64,000 nt of DNA from Duganella levis (GTDB taxonomy: Bacteria > Pseudomonadota > Gammaproteobacteria > Burkholderiales > Burkholderiaceae_D): NCBI RefSeq assembly GCF_009857605.1, contig NZ_WWCT01000018.1:62001-126000 (forward strand), read 5' to 3'. Position numbers and translations under genes: made by a program. Below, one piece after another: positions 8,764 to 16,704 of the stretch. How positions within the stretch are numbered: position 1 is the stretch's first letter; each line of letters begins with the position of its first letter. Under the pieces are notes generated by a model, which worked only from the letters and a program-made list of their open reading frames with translations, did not search any database and was not told where the DNA came from.

Positions 8764-8884
8764 GTTATGCATCCTTTCTGTAATTAGCCCCGGATTATAC
8801 CTTGGATCGGCGCGGGGCCGCTTTGCCACGCTGGCCGCATAAGGATATGCCGAATCCGTTCTGGCCGCAGCACGCCACACGTTT

Positions 8885-8890
8885 TACAAT
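8885..8890 (+). promoter_or_regulatory. Candidate -10 (TACAAT) of a leaderless transcript
   Basis: TACAAT ends seven bases before the ATG at 8898, so transcription would begin at or next to that ATG. There is no ribosome-binding site before either the 8892 or the 8898 start. No good -35 was found. Confidence 0.35.
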
Positions 8891-8897
8891 CATGGCC

Positions 8898-9812
8898 ATG
8901 CAAGCCGCCACCTCCGACAAACTCGCCCAATGGCTGTTGAACAGCATCGAGCTGGACGCCGCCGCGCTGCACGTGGGCCGCTATTGCGGGCCATGGCGCG
9001 CCTCCACGGCCGGCAAGGCGCTGGCCAGCTTCCATCTGGTGCTGGAGGGCGACTGCTATCTGCACATCGACGGCCAGCCGCTGCTGCACCTGCACGCGCG
9101 CGATGGCGTGTTCCTGATGAGCGACGTGCCGCACTTCCTCAGCCCTTCGGCCGATCCGGCCATCCCGCTAAAGCGCCCCGCCATGCGGCCGCTGGGCGGA
9201 GCGGCGGAACCGGATAGCGCCGGCCTGGCGTGCGGTTTCTTCCGCTTCAGCGGCGCTTTGAGCCCGCTGGTGGTGGCGTCCTTCCCCGATTACCTGGTCT
9301 GCCGCAGCGGCGACGCCGCGCTAGGCCACAACGCAGCGCTGTTCGACATGATCCTGGCCGAAACCGGCGGCGATCCTGACAAGCCCTCGCCGCTGATTGC
9401 GCGGCTGGTGGAGCTGCTGTTCTTCTATCTGATCCGTCACGCCAGCCAGCGCGAGGCCCTGGGCGCCGGTCTGCTGGCGTTGGCGCAGCGCGGCGAGTTC
9501 ATGGCGCTGCTGGACCAGATGCTGCAAAGCCCCGGCGAAGAGTGGTCGATTGCGCGTATGGCGGCGGCCGCGCATATGTCGCGGGCGGCCTTCTGCAAGC
9601 ACTTCACCGGCGCTGGCGGCGTGACGCCGGCGCAGTTCCTGCTGCACTTGCGCATGCGGCTGGCCACGCAGCGGCTGAACGCCGGCGACTCGGTCGAGCA
9701 GGCGGCCAGCCATGTGGGCTACCAGTCGCATGCCGCATTCACGCGCGCCTTCAAACGCATCGTCGGCGAACAACCCGGCGCTTACCGCCGCCAACTGCGC
9801 GCCGCCGCATAA
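8898..9812 (+). CDS. AraC-family transcriptional regulator with cupin sensor domain
   Basis: A protein of about 304 residues. The N-terminal half is the cupin-type ligand-binding domain seen in AraC regulators of the AraC_binding_2/cupin_6 group (LVLEGDCYLHIDGQPLL, GVFLMSDVPH). The last 100 residues hold the two helix-turn-helix units (WSIARMAAAAHMSRAAFCKHF and VEQAASHVGYQSHAAFTRAF). The start could be 8892 or 8898; the second is chosen because of the adjacent -10. It precedes, on the same strand, the 9906-14383 operon, which it may control. The inducer is unknown. Confidence 0.85.
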   Translation: MQAATSDKLAQWLLNSIELDAAALHVGRYCGPWRASTAGKALASFHLVLEGDCYLHIDGQPLLHLHARDGVFLMSDVPHFLSPSADPAIPLKRPAMRPLGGAAEPDSAGLACGFFRFSGALSPLVVASFPDYLVCRSGDAALGHNAALFDMILAETGGDPDKPSPLIARLVELLFFYLIRHASQREALGAGLLALAQRGEFMALLDQMLQSPGEEWSIARMAAAAHMSRAAFCKHFTGAGGVTPAQFLLHLRMRLATQRLNAGDSVEQAASHVGYQSHAAFTRAFKRIVGEQPGAYRRQLRAAA

Positions 9813-9905
9813 AAAGACGTTTGAACACAAAAGCGCGACTTTCGGGCATGGTGGAAAATCGCAGCCACGCTGATAATATACCGTCACCGTCTATGAAAGC
9901 CCACC

Positions 9906-10460
9906 ATGTCCCGTCTAACCCTGCACACCCTCGACACCGCGCCTGAAGACAGCCGTCCCTTCGTCGAAAAGGCCATCGCCAACAACGGCTACCTGCCTAA
10001 CCTGATCGGCGTGCTGGCCAACGCGCCGGTGGCGCTAGAGACCTACCTGACCGTCTCCGGCATCAACGCGCGCGCCAGCCTGTCGCTGGCCGAACGCGAA
10101 GTGGTGCAGATCACCGCCGCCCGTATTCACGGCTGCGACTTCTGCGTCGCCGGCCATACCGCGATCTGGCTCAAGAAAGCCGGCCAATCCGCCGAAGCAG
10201 TGCGCGCGCTGCATGAAGGCGCGCCGACCGGCGACGCCAAGCTGGATGCCGTCGCTGCGTTTGCGACCGCCGTCATCGCGCGCCGTGGCGCCGTTGACGA
10301 CGCAGACCTGCAAGCCTTCCTGGCCGCCGGCTACAACCAGCAGCAGGCGCTGGAAGTGGTACTGGGCATCAGTCTCGCGACGCTGTGCAACTTCGCCAAC
10401 AGCCTGGCCGGCACGCCGGTCAATCCGCAGTTGCAGCCTTACCTGCCAGGCGCGGTCTAA
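9906..10460 (+). CDS. Carboxymuconolactone decarboxylase family (AhpD-like) protein
   Basis: A 184-residue all-helical protein with the AhpD-type redox motif GCDFCVAGH (Cys-X-X-Cys followed by His), so it is probably a disulphide or peroxide-handling enzyme rather than a true decarboxylase. It lies two bases upstream of the acyl-CoA-dehydrogenase-like gene and begins the operon that ends with an ABC transporter. A possible -10 (TAATAT near 9874) lies between it and the AraC gene. In such operons AhpD-like proteins may protect or serve an oxygen-using flavoenzyme; that is inference. Confidence 0.85.
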   Translation: MSRLTLHTLDTAPEDSRPFVEKAIANNGYLPNLIGVLANAPVALETYLTVSGINARASLSLAEREVVQITAARIHGCDFCVAGHTAIWLKKAGQSAEAVRALHEGAPTGDAKLDAVAAFATAVIARRGAVDDADLQAFLAAGYNQQQALEVVLGISLATLCNFANSLAGTPVNPQLQPYLPGAV

Positions 10461-10462
10461 GC

Positions 10463-11533
10463 ATGGCGACCCTGCACGATTGGCTGGCGCAGAACGCCGA
10501 CACGCTCGATCAATCGGAATCGCTCAGCGATGAAGTGATGCCGGCGCTGGCCGCGCATGGCAGCTTCCGTGCCGGCGTGCCGCTAGCGCTTGGCGGTGAG
10601 CCCGGTGAATATGGCGATGTGCGCGACGCCATCCTCGGCATCGCCGATGTGGCGCGCTATTCGGTGACGGCGGCCTTCGTGTACTGGGGCCAGCGCAGCT
10701 TTATCGAGTATCTGCTGCAAAGCTCCAACACGGCGCTGCGCGACCGCTTGCTGCCGTCATTGCTGGACGGTTCGCTGGCCGGCGCCACCGGCTTGTCCAA
10801 TGCGATGAAATTCTTGTCTGGCATGGAGCCTTTGTCGGTACAGGGAACGGCCGATGGCGATGGCTGGCGGTTAAATGGCAAGCTGGCATGGATTACCAAT
10901 CTGCGGCCGCAGCGTTTTGTTGCGGCGGCTGCCGTGGCACCGGTGGATGGTTCAACGCCGCTGGTGGCGATGTTCGCCAGCGGCGACGATGGCGTGCAGC
11001 GCAGCGACAACCTACAACTGATCGCCATGCGCGGCAGTCACACGGCTGCGGTACGGCTGGAGAATGTGGCGGCACCGGCCGACTACGTCATCGCAGAGCA
11101 GGCGCCGGAGTGGCTGGCGCGCGTGCGGCCGGCGTTCCTCGGCATGCAGTGCGGGATGTCGATCGGCCTCGCCGCAGCGTCGCTGGACAAGGCGTCGCAG
11201 GTGGCGGCAGCCGCGCGCGGTCAGCTTGGTGAGCAGATCGCTGCCGCGCAGCAGGCATTAAAAGCGCTGACGGCGCAACTGCTGGACGGCGTGGCCGATG
11301 GCCGCTTCGTCACAGCTGCGCCGTCGATGTTCAAGCTGCGCATCGCGCTGGCGGAGCTGGTGCAGCAGGCGGTCACGCTGGAGCTGCAAGCCAAAGGCGG
11401 TCACGCTTATCTGGTGCAGGAGGAAGACGGCTTTGCACGCCGTTGGCGCGAATCGGCGTTCATCCCGGTGATCACGCCGAGCATCACGCAACTGCAAGCA
11501 GCGCTGGCCAAGCACGCGGCGGCGACGCAATGA
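10463..11533 (+). CDS. Acyl-CoA dehydrogenase-like flavoprotein
   Basis: A 356-residue protein with the three-part acyl-CoA-dehydrogenase layout: helical N-terminus, a beta domain around 100-190 (GATGLSNAMKF, AWITNL) and a C-terminal helical bundle. It resembles the SfnB/DszC-type flavin monooxygenase branch more than fatty-acid oxidation enzymes, and no clear catalytic glutamate is seen. It sits between an AhpD-like gene and a sulfonate/nitrate-type ABC transporter, whose ATPase starts in an ATGA overlap. A role in oxidising an imported organosulfur or similar compound is inferred from that context. Confidence 0.75.
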   Translation: MATLHDWLAQNADTLDQSESLSDEVMPALAAHGSFRAGVPLALGGEPGEYGDVRDAILGIADVARYSVTAAFVYWGQRSFIEYLLQSSNTALRDRLLPSLLDGSLAGATGLSNAMKFLSGMEPLSVQGTADGDGWRLNGKLAWITNLRPQRFVAAAAVAPVDGSTPLVAMFASGDDGVQRSDNLQLIAMRGSHTAAVRLENVAAPADYVIAEQAPEWLARVRPAFLGMQCGMSIGLAAASLDKASQVAAAARGQLGEQIAAAQQALKALTAQLLDGVADGRFVTAAPSMFKLRIALAELVQQAVTLELQAKGGHAYLVQEEDGFARRWRESAFIPVITPSITQLQAALAKHAAATQ

Positions 11534-12405
11534 GCAGCGACGGCGGGCAAGTGACGAGCGACGCGGCACCGAGCGGCGAGGCAAGCGACGGCGGGCATGC
11601 GACACGCGACGCGGCAACAACCGGCTGGGCGCTGCGCGCTGACGGTCTGACGTTTGCCTACGCTGGTGGCAAGCCTACGTTTAAAGACATCTCGCTCGGC
11701 GTACGGCCGCGCGAAATTGTCGCACTACTGGGCGGCAGCGGCTGCGGCAAGTCCACGCTGCTGCGCGTGCTGGCCGGTTTGCAGCCGCCCAGCACCGGCA
11801 GCGTGCAGTTCCTAGGCGACGCTCTAACCGAACCAAGTCCGCGCAGCGCGCTGGTATTCCAGCAAGCCAGCCTGCTGCCCTGGCTGAACGTCACGTCCAA
11901 CGTCGGCTTCGGCCTGGACTTCTCGCGCCAGCCAAAGATCGCCCGCACGGAGCACACAAAGCGCGTGCAGGATGCAATTGACGCCGTCGGCCTGTCCGGC
12001 AGCGAGAAACGCTATCCAGCCGCCCTCTCCGGCGGCATGGCGCAACGCGTTGCCCTCGCCCGCGCACTGGCGCGTCAGCCGGAACTGCTGTTCGCCGACG
12101 AACCCTTCTCCGCGCTGGACGCCATCACCCGCGCCGAAATGCAAACCCTGCTGGTGGACGTGGTCCACCGCTGGCATACCGCCGTGCTGCTGGTCACCCA
12201 CGACATCGACGAAGCCATCCTGGTCGCCGACCGCATCGTGCTGATGGGCGGCCGTCCCGGCGCCATCGTCCGCGAATGGCAGGTCGACCTGCCCCGCCCG
12301 CGCTTTGCCGACGGCGCCGCCGTCGCCGCGCTGCGACTCGACATCCTGGCCGCGCTGCAAGGCCAACGCACCACCGCATCCACTACGACAGAAAGCACAC
12401 TATGA
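11530..12405 (+). CDS. ABC transporter ATP-binding protein, NitT/TauT type
   Basis: A 291-residue ATPase with Walker A (GGSGCGKST), a Q-loop (FQQASLLPW), the signature LSGGMAQRVALARAL, Walker B (LLFADEPFSALD) and the switch His (VTHDIDEA). The DEPFSALDAITR region is typical of the SsuB/TauB/NrtD group. The start codon overlaps the stop of the preceding gene, and the end overlaps the start of the binding-protein gene. The first 30 residues are an unusual low-complexity Ser/Asp/Gly/Ala extension before the transporter domain. Confidence 0.93.
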   Translation: MSSDGGQVTSDAAPSGEASDGGHATRDAATTGWALRADGLTFAYAGGKPTFKDISLGVRPREIVALLGGSGCGKSTLLRVLAGLQPPSTGSVQFLGDALTEPSPRSALVFQQASLLPWLNVTSNVGFGLDFSRQPKIARTEHTKRVQDAIDAVGLSGSEKRYPAALSGGMAQRVALARALARQPELLFADEPFSALDAITRAEMQTLLVDVVHRWHTAVLLVTHDIDEAILVADRIVLMGGRPGAIVREWQVDLPRPRFADGAAVAALRLDILAALQGQRTTASTTTESTL

Positions 12406-13631
12406 CCCAGTCCCCTCACATCTGCGTATCCTCCGACTGCGACTGCGGCATGACCCGCCGCGACTTCCTGCGCGTGTCCGCACTGGGCACCGCCAGCGTC
12501 GCCGCGCCGCTGCTGTTCGCCGGCGACGCCATGGCCCAGCAAGGCCCGAAAGGCGACGACCAGCCGGTCAAGATCGGCTACCTGCCGATCACTGACGCCA
12601 CGCCGCTGCTGGTAGCGCATGGCCGCAAGCTGTTTGAAGCCGAAGGCCTGCAAGCTGAAACGCCACGCCTGTTCCGCAGCTGGGCACAGATTATCGAGGC
12701 CTTCGTCTCCGGCCAGGTCAACGTGATTCACCTGCTGTCGCCGGCCACCATGTCGGTGCGCTACGGCGCCAAGTTCCCGGCCAAGGTGGTGGCCTGGAAC
12801 CACATCAACGGCTCGGCGCTGACGGTGGCCAAGGACATCAACAAAGTCACCGACCTCGGTGGCAAGACGGTGGCGATTCCATTCTGGTACTCGATCCACA
12901 ACGTGCTGCTGCAGGAGATCCTGGCCAAGAACGGCCTGTCGGTGGTGAGCAAGGGCCGCGACGGTAGCATCGGACCGAAGGAAGTCAACCTGATCGTGCT
13001 GGCGCCGGCCGAGATGGTGTCGGCGCTGGCCAGCAAAGCGATCGCCGGCTTCATTGTCGCCGAGCCGTTCAACGCGCTGGCCGAAACCACCGGCGGCGGC
13101 AAAGTGCTGCGCTTCTCCGGCGACGTGTGGAAGAACCACGCCTGCTGCGTCACCTTCCTGTCGGAGCGCGACATCACTACCCGTCCGGAATGGGCGCAGC
13201 GCGTCACCAACGCCATCGTCAAGGCGCAGCTGTGGACCCGTTCCAACCAGCTCGATACCGCGCGCCTGCTGTCCAACAGCGACAGCCACAAATACACGCC
13301 GCACGCGCTGCAAGTGTTGTCCAAGGTGCTGACCGTGACCGATTACGCCGACTACGAAAAGAGCGGCATCATCGTGCACAAGGACTGGAACCAGCGTCGC
13401 ATCGACTTCCAGCCGTTCCCATTCGCCTCTTACACCGAGCAGATGGTGCGCGCCTTGCAGAAGGTCCGTCTGGAAGGCGACACCGGCTTCCTGCAAAAAC
13501 TCGATCCCGCCTTTGTCGCCAAGGATCTGGTGGACGACCGCTTCGTGCGCAAGGCGATTACCGCCGTCGGCGGCCCGCAAGCCTTTGGCCTGCCGGCCAA
13601 CCTGATGCGCACTGAAACGCTGGCCATCTGA
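12402..13631 (+). CDS. ABC transporter substrate-binding protein with Tat signal
   Basis: A 409-residue periplasmic binding protein of the NitT/TauT family. A twin-arginine signal (MTRRDFLRVSALG, about residues 17-29) follows a short Cys-rich leader (SSDCDCG) and is followed by the mature part beginning near QQGPKGDDQPVKIGYLP. Tat export implies folding in the cytoplasm before secretion. It overlaps the ATPase and permease genes by a few bases. The ligand (sulfonate, nitrate, thiamine precursor or another small molecule) cannot be told from the sequence. Confidence 0.9.
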   Translation: MTQSPHICVSSDCDCGMTRRDFLRVSALGTASVAAPLLFAGDAMAQQGPKGDDQPVKIGYLPITDATPLLVAHGRKLFEAEGLQAETPRLFRSWAQIIEAFVSGQVNVIHLLSPATMSVRYGAKFPAKVVAWNHINGSALTVAKDINKVTDLGGKTVAIPFWYSIHNVLLQEILAKNGLSVVSKGRDGSIGPKEVNLIVLAPAEMVSALASKAIAGFIVAEPFNALAETTGGGKVLRFSGDVWKNHACCVTFLSERDITTRPEWAQRVTNAIVKAQLWTRSNQLDTARLLSNSDSHKYTPHALQVLSKVLTVTDYADYEKSGIIVHKDWNQRRIDFQPFPFASYTEQMVRALQKVRLEGDTGFLQKLDPAFVAKDLVDDRFVRKAITAVGGPQAFGLPANLMRTETLAI

Positions 13632-14383
13632 TGTTGCTGAAACGATTGGGCCTGCCGCTGCTGGGCTTTGCGGTGGCGCTGGTGCTGTGGCAGGCCGGCG
13701 TGACGGCGCTGGAGAAGGACACGCCGATCGCCGCCGCCTTCGCGCCGCAGCAGGCCGCACTGGCATTGGCGCAGATGCTGCAAGGGCCGGATATCTGGCA
13801 CGACATCGGTTTGAGTCTGCGCCGCGTCGGGTATGGCTTGCTGGCGGCGGTGCTGATCGGCGTGCCGCTGGGTGTCCTGGTGGGTAGTTCGAAGCGCTTC
13901 GCAGCGGCCACCATGCCGCTGTTTCAGCTGCTGCGCATGGTGTCGCCGCTGTCGTGGATGCCGCTGGCGGTGATGACCTTGGGCGTGGGCGACGCGCCGG
14001 TGTACTTCCTGCTGGCGTTTGCGGCGGTGTGGCCGATTTTGCTGAACACCGCCAGCGGCGTGGCGCGGCTCGATCCCAACTGGCTGCTGCTGGCGCGCAG
14101 TTTGTCGGCCACGCGCAGCGAAACGGTGTTCAAGGTGGTGCTGCCGGGGATTACGGCCGACATCCTGACCGGCGTGCGGCTGGCGATCGGCATCATCTGG
14201 ATTGTGCTGGTGCCGGCGGAGATGCTGGGCGTGTCGGCGGGACTGGGCTACTTCATCCTGGATGCGCGCGACCGGCTGGCGTATAACGAATTGATGGCGG
14301 CGATTGTATTGATCGGCATCTTGGGGTACAGCTTGGACTTTTTGGCCCGCGCCGCTCACGCAAGGTGGTTACACACGCGCTAG
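13631..14383 (+). CDS. ABC transporter permease, NitT/TauT type
   Basis: A 250-residue membrane protein with about six hydrophobic helices and the EAA-like loop of importer permeases (around LLLARSLSATRSETVFKVVL). It completes the transporter with the two genes before it and begins in a TGATG overlap with the binding-protein gene. The operon seems to end here: the following region carries inverted repeats before the next gene. Confidence 0.92.
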   Translation: MLLKRLGLPLLGFAVALVLWQAGVTALEKDTPIAAAFAPQQAALALAQMLQGPDIWHDIGLSLRRVGYGLLAAVLIGVPLGVLVGSSKRFAAATMPLFQLLRMVSPLSWMPLAVMTLGVGDAPVYFLLAFAAVWPILLNTASGVARLDPNWLLLARSLSATRSETVFKVVLPGITADILTGVRLAIGIIWIVLVPAEMLGVSAGLGYFILDARDRLAYNELMAAIVLIGILGYSLDFLARAAHARWLHTR

Positions 14384-14387
14384 CAGT

Positions 14388-14438
14388 ACCCCGCACAACG
14401 CTCAGTGGCGGGGTCTGACCCCATGCGGGGTCAGCCCC
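14388..14438. repeat. GGGGTC/GACCCC palindromic intergenic repeat
   Basis: ACCCCGC (14388-14394) can pair with GCGGGGT (14408-14414), and GGGGTCTGACCCC (14410-14422) is followed by GCGGGGTCAGCCCC (14425-14438). The same GGGGTCAG/CTGACCCC unit occurs at 31443-31464. This looks like a small dispersed palindrome, possibly also acting as a weak transcription end for the ABC operon. Confidence 0.5.
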
Positions 14439-14455
14439 TCTGTCGGTTGGGGGTT

Positions 14456-14461
14456 TATAAT
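14456..14461 (+). promoter_or_regulatory. Consensus -10 (TATAAT) six bases before the roxA ATG
   Basis: TATAAT at 14456-14461 is followed by six bases and then the ATG at 14468. Transcription would start at or beside the initiation codon, and no ribosome-binding site is present. A -35 was not identified, so the promoter assignment is moderate. Confidence 0.4.
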
Positions 14462-14467
14462 CGCGGT

Positions 14468-15589
14468 ATGAAAAAATTACCTCTCCTCGGCGACATCACG
14501 CCAGCCCAATTCCTGCGCGACTACTGGCATAAAAAGCCACTGCTGATCCGCAACGCTATCCCTGGCTTCAAGCCGCTGCTGAGCTTTGACGCCCTGACCA
14601 AACTGGCGTCCACCAACCACGCCGAATCGCGCCTGGTCACCGGCTTCGACGGCGAATGGGCCATGCAGCACGGCCCGCTGGAAACCCTGCCTGCGCGCGA
14701 CAAGCGCGAATGGACCATGCTGGTCCAGGGCGTCAACCTGTTCGACGCCAAAGCAGACGAACTGCTGCGCCAGTTCCGCTTCCTGCCGGACGCCCGCCTC
14801 GATGACCTGATGGTCAGCTTTGCCACCGACGGCGGCGGCGTCGGCCCGCACTTCGACTCCTACGACGTCTTCCTGCTGCAAGCGCAGGGCCAGCGCCGCT
14901 GGAGTATCGGTCCGCAGAAAGACCTGTCGCTGATCGACGGCCTGCCGCTGAAAATCCTCGCCAACTTCACGCCGAACGAAGAATTCGTCCTGAATCCGGG
15001 CGACATGCTGTACCTGCCGCCGCACTACGCGCACGACGGTATCGCCATCGGCGACTGCCAGACCTATTCGATCGGCTTCCGTTCGCCGTCGTACCAGGAG
15101 CTGGGCGAGAACTTCCTGCAATTCATGGCCGATTCGATCGACCTGCCGGGCCGCTACGCCGACCCGGAGCTGGAAGCCACCAGCAAGCCGGCCGAGATCC
15201 CGCGCCACATGCTGACCGCGCTGACCGAAGAACTGAACAAGGTCCGCTTCACCGAGGAAGACATCACCATCTTCTTCGGCGAGTATATGTCCGAGCCGAA
15301 GCACAATGTGTTCTTCACCGGCCCGGCCAAGCCGCTCACGGTCGGCAAGTTCGGCGACGCGGTGGCCAAGAAAGGCCTGGTCCTGTCGCGCAAGACGCAG
15401 ATGCTGTATCGCGGCAAGAACGTCTTCATCAACGGCGAATCGTTCGGCGTGGGCAAGCAGGACAAGGCCACGCTGGAACTGCTGGCCAACAACCGCCGGC
15501 TGGAAGGCGCGGAATTCGCCGCCGCCTCGGACGACGTGCTGGAAGCGCTGTACACCTGGTACCAGGACGGCTGGGTCGAGTTAGGCTAA
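14468..15589 (+). CDS. roxA: Ribosomal protein L16 arginine hydroxylase (RoxA/YcfD family)
   Basis: A 373-residue JmjC/cupin oxygenase close in length to E. coli YcfD. The Fe(II) ligands are seen in GPHFDSYDVF (His-X-Asp) and in LPPHYAHDG (distal His), and the C-terminal winged-helix-like part is present. The family uses 2-oxoglutarate and oxygen to hydroxylate an arginine of ribosomal protein L16. The ATG at 14468 is preceded by TATAAT rather than a ribosome-binding site; an upstream start at 14405 would lie inside the palindromic repeat. It is followed 16 bases later by a small gene, probably co-transcribed. Confidence 0.9.
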   Translation: MKKLPLLGDITPAQFLRDYWHKKPLLIRNAIPGFKPLLSFDALTKLASTNHAESRLVTGFDGEWAMQHGPLETLPARDKREWTMLVQGVNLFDAKADELLRQFRFLPDARLDDLMVSFATDGGGVGPHFDSYDVFLLQAQGQRRWSIGPQKDLSLIDGLPLKILANFTPNEEFVLNPGDMLYLPPHYAHDGIAIGDCQTYSIGFRSPSYQELGENFLQFMADSIDLPGRYADPELEATSKPAEIPRHMLTALTEELNKVRFTEEDITIFFGEYMSEPKHNVFFTGPAKPLTVGKFGDAVAKKGLVLSRKTQMLYRGKNVFINGESFGVGKQDKATLELLANNRRLEGAEFAAASDDVLEALYTWYQDGWVELG

Positions 15590-15605
15590 TTGCGGAGACG
15601 GCAAG

Positions 15606-16082
15606 ATGGACAGACAAGTCATTCCCTTCACCACGCGGGCGGAATTTCAGCAGCACCTGGCCACTTGCCTGTCTGGCGCCCAGCACACGCTGCAGATGTT
15701 CGATCCGGATTACAGCATCTGGCAACTGGGCAGCAGCGCCACCGAGACCGAGCTGCGCCGCTTCCTGCACGCCGGCGGCAAATTGCAGCTGGTGGCGCAC
15801 GACGGCCGCCTGATCGAACGCGAAGCGCCGCGTTTCCTGCGCCTGCTGAAGGATTATGGTCACCTGATCGAATTGCGCCGTACCAGCCAACAATTACGCC
15901 AATTAACCGACTCGTTCTGCATTGCCGATCAGCGTGATATGGTGCGGCGTTTTCATGCCGATCATTTCCGCGGGGAAGCCGTATTTAACGGGCCGCAAGA
16001 CCTGCAAAACAGCCTGGAACGTTTCCTTACAATTTGGATAGAATCTAGCCCCGGTTTGGTCGCAAACTTCACTGGATTATGA
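15606..16082 (+). CDS. Conserved small protein of unknown function downstream of roxA
   Basis: A 158-residue soluble protein without signal peptide. The stretch MFDPDYSIWQLGS and the later RRFHADHFRGE hint at a phospholipase-D-like or related fold that lacks the HKD signature, so catalysis is doubtful. It has GAGACGGCAAG before the ATG and follows roxA closely. I do not recognise a characterised family. Confidence 0.7.
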   Translation: MDRQVIPFTTRAEFQQHLATCLSGAQHTLQMFDPDYSIWQLGSSATETELRRFLHAGGKLQLVAHDGRLIEREAPRFLRLLKDYGHLIELRRTSQQLRQLTDSFCIADQRDMVRRFHADHFRGEAVFNGPQDLQNSLERFLTIWIESSPGLVANFTGL

Positions 16083-16155
16083 GCGACTTAGGAGTAAAAT
16101 ACCGCCAACACGGTAGTTAGCAGGACTTGGCAGCAATCAGGTCCAAAACGAAATG

Positions 16156-16169
16156 TTGCGATATCGCAA
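16156..16169. promoter_or_regulatory. Perfect 14-base palindrome, possible operator
   Basis: TTGCGATATCGCAA is a perfect inverted repeat 30 bases upstream of a second TTGCGAT at 16199-16205 that overlaps the -35 region of the next promoter. The repeated half-site suggests binding by a dimeric regulator. Confidence 0.4.
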
Positions 16170-16198
16170 AATAGTTATGCGTTAGGTCTATAGAACTA

Positions 16199-16225
16199 TT
16201 GCGATGCACTAAAAATCGCTATAAT
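16199..16225 (+). promoter_or_regulatory. Promoter of the Ala/Pro-rich lipoprotein gene
   Basis: TATAAT at 16220-16225 is a consensus -10. TTGCGA at 16199-16204 is 15 bases upstream and is a possible -35. The predicted leader is about 130 bases, long for so small a gene, and holds a perfect palindrome at 16302-16319. Confidence 0.55.
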
Positions 16226-16301
16226 ATTCGGCTAGGAAGTTTCCGTTGTCTAGTAGGCACCTTTTAGGTACGAAAGCCTTCGAAGACGACCTAATTGAGC
16301 G

Positions 16302-16319
16302 ATAATTACCGGTAATTAT
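16302..16319. promoter_or_regulatory. Perfect 18-base palindrome in the leader of the lipoprotein gene
   Basis: ATAATTACCGGTAATTAT is a perfect inverted repeat, flanked by GCG and CGC. It lies in the predicted leader RNA, 47 bases before the ATG. It could be a protein-binding site or an RNA hairpin. Confidence 0.45.
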
Positions 16320-16365
16320 TAATCGCAACACTGTGTTTAATTTTTGAATTAACTAAGGAAAATCC

Positions 16366-16599
16366 ATGAAAAAATCCCTGCTGATCGCCTCCCTGCTGGC
16401 TGTTGCTCTGGCTGCTTGCTCGAAAAAAGAAGAACCAGCTCCAGCTGCACCAGCTCCAGTAGCTGCTCCAGAAGCTGCTGCTCCAGCACCAGCTCCAGCA
16501 CCAGCTCCAGCTGACGCTGCTGCTCCAGCCGCTGCTGCTCCTGCAGCTTCGGACGCTGCTGCTGCTCCAGCCGCTGCTGCTCCAGCTGCTTCGAAGTAA
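16366..16599 (+). CDS. Small Ala/Pro-rich lipoprotein
   Basis: A 77-residue protein with a lipoprotein signal (ALAAC, Cys18) followed by SKKEEPAP and then a chain of Ala-Pro repeats to the C-terminus. No folded domain is evident. The repeat may act as an extended spacer in the periplasm. It has AAGGAAAA before the ATG, its own promoter with a long leader, and a strong terminator, so it is probably an abundant single-gene transcript. Confidence 0.8.
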   Translation: MKKSLLIASLLAVALAACSKKEEPAPAAPAPVAAPEAAAPAPAPAPAPADAAAPAAAAPAASDAAAAPAAAAPAASK

Positions 16600-16611
16600 T
16601 ATCAGCTTGAG

Positions 16612-16641
16612 AAAAAAACCGGCTTCGGCCGGTTTTTTTTT
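16612..16641 (+). terminator. Rho-independent terminator of the lipoprotein gene
   Basis: AAAAAAACCGGC, loop TTCG, then GCCGG and a run of nine T residues form a classical terminator 13 bases after the stop codon. Confidence 0.9.
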
Positions 16642-16670
16642 CGTCCCGAGTTTTATAAATAAAACCCGGG

Positions 16671-16704
16671 TATAAAAAAAGCCGGCTTGCGCCGGCTGTT
16701 TTTA
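16671..16704 (-). terminator. Terminator of bamC (minus strand)
   Basis: AGCCGGC, loop TTGC, GCCGGCT with A and T runs on both sides forms a bidirectional-looking hairpin overlapping the bamC 3' end; read from the minus strand it is followed by seven T residues. Confidence 0.8.

Noticed and set aside
12075..13766. A 563-codon minus-strand frame across the ABC transporter genes
   Set aside because: It crosses three well-defined plus-strand genes and has no domain signal.
16430..16595. Short repeated GCTGCTCCAGC units
   Set aside because: Considered as a CRISPR or tandem repeat array; they are in-frame Ala-Pro codons of the small lipoprotein and have no spacer structure.
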